A stretch of 13,707 bases of DNA, taken from an uncultured Lachnospiraceae bacterium. GTDB lineage: Bacteria; Bacillota; Clostridia; Lachnospirales; Lachnospiraceae. Under the pieces are notes generated by a model. That model was given only the letters and a program-made list of their open reading frames with translations, ran no database searches and was not told the origin of the DNA. The stretch lies in contig CAJUMJ010000007.1 in the NCBI GenBank assembly GCA_910587095.1, positions 1-13,707 of the forward strand, given 5' to 3'. Position numbers and translations under genes: made by a program. How positions within the stretch are numbered: the stretch's first letter is position 1; every line of letters starts with the position of its first letter. Shown piece by piece: positions 1 through 6,068 of this stretch.

Positions 1-49
1 ATTCAATTTCTTCGTAGTGTTCTTTAAAAATCTTTTGAAGGATGTTCAT
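1..49 (-). CDS. 5' end of a probable IS91-like transposase (partial)
   Basis: On the minus strand an ATG at 49-47 opens a frame that runs off the left edge. The 16 visible residues are MNILQKIFKEHYEEIE. This resembles, from memory, the N-terminus of IS91-family transposases of clostridia, whose zinc-binding domain is preceded by a helix of the type IF-x-DHYEE. No zinc cysteines or catalytic residues are inside the window. There is no clear Shine-Dalgarno sequence before the ATG, so the start is uncertain and the frame stays open further upstream. If the reading is right, a mobile element abuts the fab operon. A + strand frame ending with TAA at 68-70 is the alternative, but its 22 residues match nothing I know. 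Confidence 0.4.
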   Translation of the reverse strand, partial: MNILQKIFKEHYEEIE

Positions 50-84
50 AAGAGTATTATGAAGGAATAAGGGACAGAAAACAA

Positions 85-113
85 CCCCACCCCTCAAGAT
101 TGAGGGGCAGGGG
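85..113. repeat. GC-rich interrupted hairpin, possible mobile-element end
   Basis: CCCCTCA (90-96) pairs with TGAGGGG (101-107) over a four-base loop, and outer CCCC (85-88) pairs with GGGG (110-113) across a small internal loop. No T-run follows on either strand, so it is a poor terminator. Such subterminal hairpins are common at ends of IS200/IS605 and IS91-type elements. Its place next to the presumed transposase start suggests an element end, but no target duplication or second end is visible. Confidence 0.45.
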
Positions 114-118
114 AGTTG

Positions 119-140
119 AATAGGCGAAGCCTATTTTTTA
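119..140 (+). terminator. Short rho-independent terminator before fabD
   Basis: AATAGGC (119-125) and GCCTATT (129-135) form a 7-bp stem closed by a GAA triloop, with an uninterrupted T-run at 134-139. On the + strand this fits a small intrinsic terminator that would stop read-through into the fab operon. The gene it originally served is not visible; it may be a leftover of an upstream gene displaced by the element on the left. Confidence 0.6.
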
Positions 141-149
141 TCGGGATTT

Positions 150-173
150 ACTTTGATATTCAAATAATTTGAA
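150..173. promoter_or_regulatory. FabT/FabR-like operator (two overlapping palindromes)
   Basis: TTTGA-TAT-TCAAA (152-164) is a perfect palindrome apart from its centre and closely matches the recognition site I know for the MarR-type fatty-acid repressor FabT (TTTGA-N3-TCAAA). A second perfect palindrome, TTCAAAT-A-ATTTGAA (159-173), overlaps it by six bases. The site lies about 50 bases before the fabD start, as expected for a repressor of the whole operon. The regulator gene is not in the window. I could not fix the promoter: TAAAAT at 179-184 is a possible -10, but no well-spaced -35 accompanies it. Confidence 0.6.
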
Positions 174-224
174 AAGCGTAAAATGGGATAAACTATTTGA
201 AGGGGAAGAAAGGCGGAAGAGATT

Positions 225-1133
225 ATGGGCAAGACGGCATTTATGTTTCCGGGACAGGGAGCGCAGTATGTGGGGATGGGAAAAGATTTTTATGAGCAAA
301 TACCGGTCTGCAAGGAGATGTTTGAGCTGGCAGGCGAAGCCAGCGGGCTGGACGTAGCGGCGCTTTGCTTTGAGGAGAATGAGCAGATCAACATTACGGA
401 GTATACGCAGATCGCTATGCTGGCTACTGAGGTGGCAATGCTTAAGGCCGTTGAGGAGAAGGGGGTGAAACCTGATGTGACAGGCGGCTTGAGTCTCGGT
501 GAATACGGCGCGCTTGTCGCAAGCGGTGTGATGAGTCCGGCGGACGTGTTTAGAATTGTGCGCAAGCGCGGTATCTACATGCAGGAAGCAGTGCCCCAGG
601 GCGGCGCTATGATAGCGGTGCTGGGATTAGATACGGCAGTGATTGAGCGGATTTGTGAGGAAACGCCGGGAATGGTGACAATCGCGAACTATAACTGCCC
701 GGGACAGATTGTGATTACGGGTGAGGAAAAAGCGGCGCAGGAAGCGCAGGAGAAGCTTAAGGCGGCAGGAGCGAAGAGATGCGTGCCCTTGAAAGTCAGC
801 GGCCCCTTTCATTCCCCCTTGCTGGCAGGAGCCGGAGAAAAACTGGCGAAGGAGCTCGAGACGGCGCAGATCAACGATATCGCGATTCCTTATATCGCCA
901 ATGTGACGGCTGACTATGTGAAGGACAAGGCGGACGTAAAGCCTTTATTGGAAAAACAGGTATCTTCCTCCGTGAAGTGGCAGCAGACCATAGAGCGGAT
1001 GCTTGCGGACGGAGTGGATACTTTTATCGAGATCGGGCCGGGAAAGACGTTGTCCGGGTTTATGAGGAAGATTAACAGGGACGTCAAGGTGATCAATATA
1101 GAAAAGGTAGAAGACTTGGAAAAACTGGTGTAA
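225..1133 (+). CDS. fabD: Malonyl-CoA:ACP transacylase FabD
   Basis: This cytoplasmic enzyme moves malonyl groups from CoA to acyl carrier protein and so supplies the elongation unit of type II fatty-acid synthesis. The 302-residue protein has the family's usual length. It shows the N-terminal FPGQGAQYVGMG loop (Gln11), the nucleophile elbow GLSLGEYGAL with catalytic Ser90, the Arg in VRKRG (Arg115) that binds the malonyl carboxylate, and the catalytic His196 in SGPFHSPLL. The residue before Ser90 is Leu instead of the more usual His of GHSLGE; the oxyanion arrangement is otherwise intact. The ATG at 225 is preceded by AGGCGG (211-216) eight bases away, and an upstream TTG would extend into no conserved sequence. 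It is the first gene of the operon and is followed by fabG after 47 bases. Confidence 0.95.
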   Translation: MGKTAFMFPGQGAQYVGMGKDFYEQIPVCKEMFELAGEASGLDVAALCFEENEQINITEYTQIAMLATEVAMLKAVEEKGVKPDVTGGLSLGEYGALVASGVMSPADVFRIVRKRGIYMQEAVPQGGAMIAVLGLDTAVIERICEETPGMVTIANYNCPGQIVITGEEKAAQEAQEKLKAAGAKRCVPLKVSGPFHSPLLAGAGEKLAKELETAQINDIAIPYIANVTADYVKDKADVKPLLEKQVSSSVKWQQTIERMLADGVDTFIEIGPGKTLSGFMRKINRDVKVINIEKVEDLEKLV

Positions 1134-1180
1134 AAGGTTATAGGCGTTTGCGAAAAGAGCAGCGCAGAAATGGAGAAAAT

Positions 1181-1921
1181 ATGCTTACTGGAAAAGTTGC
1201 GCTCGTGACAGGCGCGGGTCGAGGGATCGGGAGAGAGATCGCGCTGACGCTTGCGGAGTACGGTGCGGATGTGATTGTGAATTATAACGGATCGAAGGAT
1301 AAGGCGGAGGAAGTCTCGGGGCAGATTGAGGCGATGGGAAGAAGGGCGGCTGCGGTGCAGTGCAGCGTGGCGGATTTTGACGCTTGCGGACGGATGATCA
1401 CGGATATGCTTGCCGAGTTCGGGCACATAGACATTCTGGTGAACAATGCCGGTATCACAAAGGATAATCTGGTGATTAAAATGACGGAGGCAGATTTTGA
1501 CGCGGTCATCGACACCAATCTGAAAGGGACATTTAATACCATCAAGCATATGTATCGTCCTTTTTTAAAGCAGAAAGCAGGAAGAATCATCAATCTGTCC
1601 TCCGTCAGCGGCGTGCTGGGAAATGCGGGACAGGCTAATTACGCGGCTTCCAAGGCCGGGGTAATCGGACTGACCAAATCAATGGCGAGGGAATTGGCAA
1701 GCAGAAATATCACTGTAAACGCAGTGGCGCCGGGCTTTATCGATACGGATATGACGCAGGCGATGACGGACGGCGCGAAGGAAGCGACACTCGCGCAGAT
1801 ACCCTTAAAGCGCGTGGGCACGCCGAAGGATATCGCGGAGACGGTGGCGTTTTTGGCAAGCGATAAGGCGGCATATATTACGGGACAGGTGATTTCGGTT
1901 GACGGAGGGATGGCAATGTAA
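1181..1921 (+). CDS. fabG: 3-oxoacyl-ACP reductase FabG
   Basis: FabG is the NADPH-dependent reductase of the first reductive step of the elongation cycle (3-oxoacyl-ACP to 3-hydroxyacyl-ACP). It is a classical short-chain dehydrogenase: the nucleotide-binding TGAGRGIG motif (residues 10-17), NNAG (88-91), and the catalytic set Asn113, Ser141, Tyr154 and Lys158 in the spacing of the E. coli enzyme (13 residues from Ser to Tyr, YxxxK). The C-terminal SVDGGMAM ending is typical of the family. I chose the ATG at 1181, giving 246 residues, because GGAG stands five bases before it. A TTG at 1148 would add 11 basic residues unlike any FabG. Translation is probably coupled to fabD. Confidence 0.95.
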   Translation: MLTGKVALVTGAGRGIGREIALTLAEYGADVIVNYNGSKDKAEEVSGQIEAMGRRAAAVQCSVADFDACGRMITDMLAEFGHIDILVNNAGITKDNLVIKMTEADFDAVIDTNLKGTFNTIKHMYRPFLKQKAGRIINLSSVSGVLGNAGQANYAASKAGVIGLTKSMARELASRNITVNAVAPGFIDTDMTQAMTDGAKEATLAQIPLKRVGTPKDIAETVAFLASDKAAYITGQVISVDGGMAM

Positions 1922-2051
1922 CAGCCGCGAAAGAAAAACAAGCGGCGCGAAGCGACATTTGTTTTTCGGCGGCGTTAACGAGCAAACGTCCGATGAAATC
2001 GGACAAATAGCGCGAAGCGCGGGTTTGCGAGTTTAGGAAAGGAGTTTGAGT
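1922..2051 (+). other. Structured fabG-fabF spacer
   Basis: This 130-base spacer is unusually long for the operon and rich in inverted repeats. The first block pairs GCCGC (1924-1928) plus GAAAAACAA (1933-1941) with TTGTTTTTC (1959-1967) plus GCGGC (1969-1973). The second block is enclosed by GCAAAC (1982-1987) and GTTTGC (2023-2028) and contains two hairpins with GAA triloops: GTCCGAT/ATCGGAC (1988-2004) and GCGC/GCGC (2010-2020). The decamer GCGCGAAGCG occurs at both 1945-1954 and 2010-2019. ATTTG (1957-1961) could also pair with CAAAT (2004-2008), which would compete with the first stem. The spacer ends with the fabF ribosome binding site. No reading frame of note is present. Confidence 0.6.
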
Positions 2052-3293
2052 ATGAGTAGACGAGTAGTAGTGACAGGTATGGGGGCGATTACCCCGATTG
2101 GGTTGAGCGTGGACGAGTTTTGGGCAGGCGTGAAGGAGGGGAAGACCGGATTCGCGCCGATTTCAAAGTTTGACGCGGCGGATTTTAAGTGTAAGCTTGC
2201 GGCGGAGGTTAAGGGTTTCGACGGCAAGAATTACATGGACTTTAAAGCGGCGAAGCGAATGGAGTCTTTTTCCCAGTATGCGGTGGCGGCGACAAAGGAA
2301 GCGCTGGAAGATGCGGGGCTCGATATGGAGAAGGAGGATCCCTACCGCGTGGGCGTGGCGGTTGGTTCCGGCACGGGCTCCTTACAGGCGATGGAGCGTT
2401 CCCATACAAGACTTGTGGAGAAAGGGCCGGGCAGGATTGAACCGCTTTTTGTTCCGCTCACGATCTCCAATATGGCGGCCGGCAATGTGTCGATCCAATT
2501 TGGCCTTAAGGGCAAGAGCATTAACGTGGTGACGGCTTGTGCCACGGGTACAAATTCTATCGGCGAGGCTTTTCGCGCGATTCAGTACGGCGACGCGGAG
2601 GTAATGGTGGCAGGCGGCACGGAGGGTAGTGTCTGCCCGATCGGTATCGGAGGTTTCTCTGCCCTGACGGCGCTCACAAATTCGGAGAATCCTGAGAGAT
2701 GTTCCATTCCGTTTGACAAGGAGCGGAGCGGATTTGTCATGGGAGAGGGCGCGGCTGTCGTTGTGCTGGAAGAGCTGGAGCACGCGAAGGCGAGAGGCGC
2801 GAAGATTTACGCGGAGGTTGCGGGGTACGGATGCAGCTCCGACGCGTATCATATCACATCCCCGGCGGAGGACGGCGCGGGCGCGGCCAAGGCCATGGAG
2901 TATGCGGTGAAGGATGCGGGAATTGAGATAAATGATATTACTTATATTAATGCGCACGGAACAAGCACACACCACAACGACCTTTTTGAGACGCGTGCGA
3001 TCAAGCTTTTGTTTGGCGATCACGCGAAGGACATTAAGATTAATTCCACCAAGTCCATGGTGGGTCACCTTTTGGGTGCGGCGGGTGCGATTGAATTTGT
3101 CACCTGCGTGAAAGAGCTTCAGGAGGGCTATATCCACAGAACCGTGGGTTATCAGGTGCCCGATGAGGAGTGCGATCTGAATTACTGCAAAGAGTCCTAT
3201 GAGGAAGACTTTGAGTACGCCCTGTCCAATTCCCTCGGGTTTGGCGGACATAACGCGAGCCTGTTAGTGAAGAAATACCATGATGAGCGCTAA
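2052..3293 (+). CDS. fabF: 3-oxoacyl-ACP synthase II FabF
   Basis: FabF is the condensing enzyme that extends acyl-ACP with malonyl-ACP, including long and unsaturated chains. The 413-residue protein has the thiolase fold of the KAS II family, with the catalytic triad Cys163 (TACATGTNS), His302 (NAHGTST) and His339 (SMVGHLLGAAGA), and the ending SNSLGFGGHNASL. These positions agree almost exactly with E. coli FabF. The ATG at 2052 has AAAGGAG (2038-2044) seven bases before it; a TTG two codons upstream is less likely. It is the only KAS I/II type enzyme in the window, so it would have to carry out all elongation if no second copy exists elsewhere. It is followed by fabZ after 33 bases. Confidence 0.95.
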   Translation: MSRRVVVTGMGAITPIGLSVDEFWAGVKEGKTGFAPISKFDAADFKCKLAAEVKGFDGKNYMDFKAAKRMESFSQYAVAATKEALEDAGLDMEKEDPYRVGVAVGSGTGSLQAMERSHTRLVEKGPGRIEPLFVPLTISNMAAGNVSIQFGLKGKSINVVTACATGTNSIGEAFRAIQYGDAEVMVAGGTEGSVCPIGIGGFSALTALTNSENPERCSIPFDKERSGFVMGEGAAVVVLEELEHAKARGAKIYAEVAGYGCSSDAYHITSPAEDGAGAAKAMEYAVKDAGIEINDITYINAHGTSTHHNDLFETRAIKLLFGDHAKDIKINSTKSMVGHLLGAAGAIEFVTCVKELQEGYIHRTVGYQVPDEECDLNYCKESYEEDFEYALSNSLGFGGHNASLLVKKYHDER

Positions 3294-3326
3294 GCAAAAA
3301 CAGGCGGCGCGGAAAGGAGAACGGAT

Positions 3327-3761
3327 ATGTCATTGATGGGTGCTAAGGAAATCATGGAGATCATACCCCACAGACAGCCCTTTATGCTGATTGATACGAT
3401 AGAGGAGATGGAAGAGGGAAAACGGGTAGTCGCAAAGAAATGTGTGTCCTACAACGAACCTTTCTTTGCGGGACATTTTCCCAAGGAGCCGGTGATGCCG
3501 GGTGTACTGATTGTGGAGGCGCTTGCGCAGACGGGGGCGGTGGCGATTTTAAGCCAGCCGGAGTTTAAGGGAAGAACCGCTTATTTTGCGGCGATCAACA
3601 ATGCGAAATTCAAGGGAAAAGTGGTTCCCGGAGACGTGCTGACGCTGGAGACGGAAATCATTAAAATAAAGGGCCCCATCGGCGTGGGTGCGGGAAAGGC
3701 TTATGTGGACGGAAAGTTGGTGACGCAGGCGGAACTGACTTTTGCGATCGGAGAGGCGTAA
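3327..3761 (+). CDS. fabZ: 3-hydroxyacyl-ACP dehydratase FabZ
   Basis: FabZ dehydrates 3-hydroxyacyl-ACP to trans-2-enoyl-ACP. The 144-residue hot-dog-fold protein has the catalytic His50 in FFAGHFP and Glu64 in MPGVLIVEALAQ, as well as the N-terminal IPHRQPFMLID segment. The spacing His to Glu (14 residues) is the same as in E. coli FabZ. The ATG at 3327 is preceded by AAGGAG (3313-3319) at good distance. Some Firmicutes use a FabZ variant (FabN) for isomerisation to cis-3; nothing I can see by eye decides between FabZ and FabN, and a plain FabZ is the default. The following gene starts 48 bases downstream. Confidence 0.93.
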   Translation: MSLMGAKEIMEIIPHRQPFMLIDTIEEMEEGKRVVAKKCVSYNEPFFAGHFPKEPVMPGVLIVEALAQTGAVAILSQPEFKGRTAYFAAINNAKFKGKVVPGDVLTLETEIIKIKGPIGVGAGKAYVDGKLVTQAELTFAIGEA

Positions 3762-3809
3762 GACAGAGGCTGCGTTGACGGCGTGTCGGAAAGGTGGGTC
3801 CATAGACGG

Positions 3810-4865
3810 ATGGTAAATGTAAAACCTTTGAGAATAGGAGATTTAGTGGCTCGTGTGCCCGTGATTCAGGGCGGTATGGGCGTGGGGGTCAGTCTTTCCT
3901 CCCTGGCCGGAAATGTGGCGAAAGAGGGAGGAATCGGCGTGATTTCCACGGCGCAGATCGGCTACCGGGAACCGGACTTTGATACAGATCCGATCGGCGC
4001 CAATCTGCGGGCGATCGGGAAAGAAATCGAAAAAGCCAGGGTGATCGCGAATGGCGGGATTCTGGGGGTCAATATTATGGTAGCCACCAGACAGTATGAA
4101 GAATATGTCAAAGCGGCGGTGGCGGCGGGAATCGATCTGATTATCTCCGGAGCGGGGCTGCCCATGGATCTGCCGAAGATTGTCGGGGCGGCAAAGACGA
4201 AGCTTTTGCCCATTGTGTCCAGTGTGAAATCCGCGCAGGTTATCATGAAGTACTGGTGGAAAAAGTATAACAGGTTGCCGGACGCTATGGTGATCGAAGG
4301 GCCTTTGGCCGGCGGGCATCTGGGCTTTCATAAGGAGCAGCTTGCGGATATCGAGGGATTGCACTATGACGAAGAGGTGAGAGCGATTATCGCACAAGTC
4401 AATGAGTCGGCGTCGGAACACGGAACCGATATTCCAGTCGTTATGGCGGGCGGCATATACGACCGCGGGGATATGGAACATTATCTGGATATGGGAGCTT
4501 CCGGCGTGCAGATGGCGACGCGTTTTGTAACGACTTACGAGTGCGATGCAGACCCGGCTTACAAGCAGAGCTATATCGACGCGAAGAAAGAGGAGATCGT
4601 CATTGTGCAAAGTCCTGTGGGGATGCCCGGGCGGGCGATTTTGAACTCCTTTATGAAACGGGCGAGGGAGGGACAGATTCCCCATGAGAAATGCCACCTT
4701 TGTATCAGTACATGCAAGGGGGCGGATACGCCTTACTGCATTACGGACGCGCTGATAAACGCCGTGAAGGGAAAGGTGGACAAGGCGCTTTTGTTTTGCG
4801 GGGCAAATGCGTACCGTGCGACGCATTTGGAGCATGTGAAAGATATTATGAGTGATTTTTCGTGA
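3810..4865 (+). CDS. FabX/FabK-like NPD-family flavoprotein with C-terminal cysteine cluster
   Basis: A 351-residue FMN-dependent TIM-barrel protein of the nitronate monooxygenase / 2-nitropropane dioxygenase superfamily, to which the enoyl-ACP reductase FabK belongs. It shows the flavin-site motifs IQGGMGVGVS (19-28), ISGAGLPMD (112-120), EGPLAGGHLGFH (163-174, with the putative catalytic His170), MAGGI (212-216) and SGVQMATRF (231-239). Unlike FabK (about 320 residues) it has Cys245 in YECDAD and a C-terminal set Cys295, Cys298, Cys302 and Cys310 (CHLCISTC ... YC). This is the layout I recall for FabX of Helicobacter pylori, where four cysteines hold a [4Fe-4S] cluster and the enzyme makes cis-3-decenoyl-ACP. 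Its operon position between fabZ and fabH supports a role on enoyl-ACP, as reductase or as dehydrogenase/isomerase. I prefer ATG 3810 (AAAGGTGG upstream) over GTG 3783, which adds nine residues. Confidence 0.8.
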   Translation: MVNVKPLRIGDLVARVPVIQGGMGVGVSLSSLAGNVAKEGGIGVISTAQIGYREPDFDTDPIGANLRAIGKEIEKARVIANGGILGVNIMVATRQYEEYVKAAVAAGIDLIISGAGLPMDLPKIVGAAKTKLLPIVSSVKSAQVIMKYWWKKYNRLPDAMVIEGPLAGGHLGFHKEQLADIEGLHYDEEVRAIIAQVNESASEHGTDIPVVMAGGIYDRGDMEHYLDMGASGVQMATRFVTTYECDADPAYKQSYIDAKKEEIVIVQSPVGMPGRAILNSFMKRAREGQIPHEKCHLCISTCKGADTPYCITDALINAVKGKVDKALLFCGANAYRATHLEHVKDIMSDFS

Positions 4866-4946
4866 TGACAATAGCAGTGCCACGACGTAACCGAAGGTTT
4901 CCCGAGCGTGAACTGAGGGAAGAACATAAATTATGGGAGAAACGGT
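4866..4946 (+). other. Spacer with tandem small hairpins before fabH
   Basis: AACC-GAA-GGTT (4889-4899) is a short hairpin with a GAA triloop, directly followed by TTCCC (4899-4903) pairing with GGGAA (4917-4921); the two share one base and may be alternatives. No T-run follows, so this is not an intrinsic terminator. GGGAGA at 4935-4940 is the ribosome binding site of fabH, six bases before its GTG. Confidence 0.4.
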
Positions 4947-5912
4947 GTGAAAACAAGAATCATAGGAACGGGGAGCTGTCTTCCAAAGACAGTGGTGACA
5001 AATGAAGATTTGTCTAAAATTATGGACACCTCGGATGAGTGGATCAGCAGCAGGACAGGAATCAGGGAAAGGCATCTTGTAAAGGAGGAGACGACTGCAA
5101 GCATGTCCATAGAGGCAGCCAGACGCGCCATGGAAGATGCAGGGGTGACGGCACAGGAGATCGACTTGATTATTGTCGGTACATTGTCGGGAGATTATGT
5201 GACGCCGGCATGTGCCTGCGAGGTACAGGCGGCTATCGGCGCGTCGAGAGCGGTGGCCTTTGACATCAATGCGGCCTGCTCAGGTTTTATGTTTGCTTTG
5301 AATATCGCGAACGCGTATATACAGGCCGGACTTTACAAGACCGCGTTGATTTTGGGGGCGGAGACGCTCTCCAAGGTTGTTGACTGGCAGGACAGAAGCA
5401 CCTGTGTGCTGTTCGGGGACGGAGCGGGCGCGGCAGTAGTGCGCGGCGACGAACAATACGGTTTGCTTGCGTTTGACCAGGGTTCAGACGGTACAAAGGG
5501 CGACGTGCTCGCCTGTCCGGGCCGCACGAACAATAATCCGCTGGTTCAGACGGATGAAACGCTTCGGTATGTTCATATGGACGGGCAGGAAGTTTACAAG
5601 TTTGCGGTGACGACGGTGCCGGCCTCCTTGCAGAAGACGATTGAGGCAGCAGGGCTGACACCTGCGGACGTTGACTATTTCGCGCTGCATCAGGCGAATA
5701 TCCGCATTATCCAGTCGGTGTCGAAACGGCTTCACATCACGGAAGATAAGTTCCCGATCAGCCTGGATCATTGCGGGAACATATCGGCTGCCAGCGTGCC
5801 GATTCTGCTCGACGAGATGAACCGCAAGGGTCTGTTAAAGCCCGGCATGAAGGTTGCCATGAGCGGCTTCGGCGGCGGGCTGACGTGGGCGTCCGCGGTG
5901 GTCGAGTGGTGA
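4947..5912 (+). CDS. fabH: 3-oxoacyl-ACP synthase III FabH
   Basis: FabH starts fatty-acid synthesis by condensing an acyl-CoA primer (acetyl-CoA or a branched one) with malonyl-ACP. The 321-residue protein has the KAS III triad: Cys111 (NAACSGFMFAL), His248 (ALHQANIRI) and Asn278 (CGNISAAS), plus the Trp-Ile/Arg region near residue 32 (EWISSRTGI) and the SGFGGGLTW end. The start is GTG at 4947, supported by GGGAGA six bases upstream and by the family's usual N-terminus (MKTRIIGTGSCLP). In many Firmicutes fabH is the first gene of the cluster; here it is the last, and a strong terminator follows. Whether the primer is straight or branched cannot be read from the sequence by eye. Confidence 0.95.
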   Translation: MKTRIIGTGSCLPKTVVTNEDLSKIMDTSDEWISSRTGIRERHLVKEETTASMSIEAARRAMEDAGVTAQEIDLIIVGTLSGDYVTPACACEVQAAIGASRAVAFDINAACSGFMFALNIANAYIQAGLYKTALILGAETLSKVVDWQDRSTCVLFGDGAGAAVVRGDEQYGLLAFDQGSDGTKGDVLACPGRTNNNPLVQTDETLRYVHMDGQEVYKFAVTTVPASLQKTIEAAGLTPADVDYFALHQANIRIIQSVSKRLHITEDKFPISLDHCGNISAASVPILLDEMNRKGLLKPGMKVAMSGFGGGLTWASAVVEW

Positions 5913-5963
5913 AGGACTGATCACTTATAGTTACATGTAAGAGGCGTTATTTTTTGAAACGGT

Positions 5964-6009
5964 AAGTGCGGAGGCGAGGTGTATGTTGACACCAGACTCC
6001 GCACTTTTT
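5964..6009 (+). terminator. Rho-independent terminator of the fab operon
   Basis: AAGTGCGGAG (5964-5973) pairs with CTCCGCACTT (5997-6006), and GGTGT (5978-5982) with ACACC (5989-5993) in the upper stem. T-run at 6005-6009. It lies 51 bases after the fabH stop and ends the rightward transcript. Confidence 0.88.
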
Positions 6010-6012
6010 ATG

Positions 6013-6060
6013 CGCAAGCCCGCATAAGAAATTTTGCCGTTTTCTGGCATGCGGGCTGCG
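6013..6060 (-). terminator. Hairpin between the convergent operons, probable terminator of the ABC operon
   Basis: AGCCCGCAT (6017-6025) pairs perfectly with ATGCGGGCT (6049-6057), with a further CGC/GCG at the base. It begins eight bases beyond the stop of the leftward permease gene. On the minus strand the following sequence is only moderately T-poor/A-rich, so as an intrinsic terminator it is weaker than its neighbour. Confidence 0.5.
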
Positions 6061-6068
6061 TGGCCAAA

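Noticed and set aside
153..184. Promoter TTGATA ... TAAAAT before fabD
   Set aside because: The spacer is 20 bases, too long for a confident vegetative promoter; it may still overlap the operator.
2382..3251. Minus-strand frame of 289 codons opposite fabF
   Set aside because: Antisense shadow of fabF, rich in Arg and His, with no recognisable motif or ribosome binding site.
3843..5075. Long minus-strand frame of 410 codons opposite the FabX-like gene and fabH
   Set aside because: It lies antisense to two well-recognised genes; its sequence has no family features and the opening results from their GC-rich codon use.
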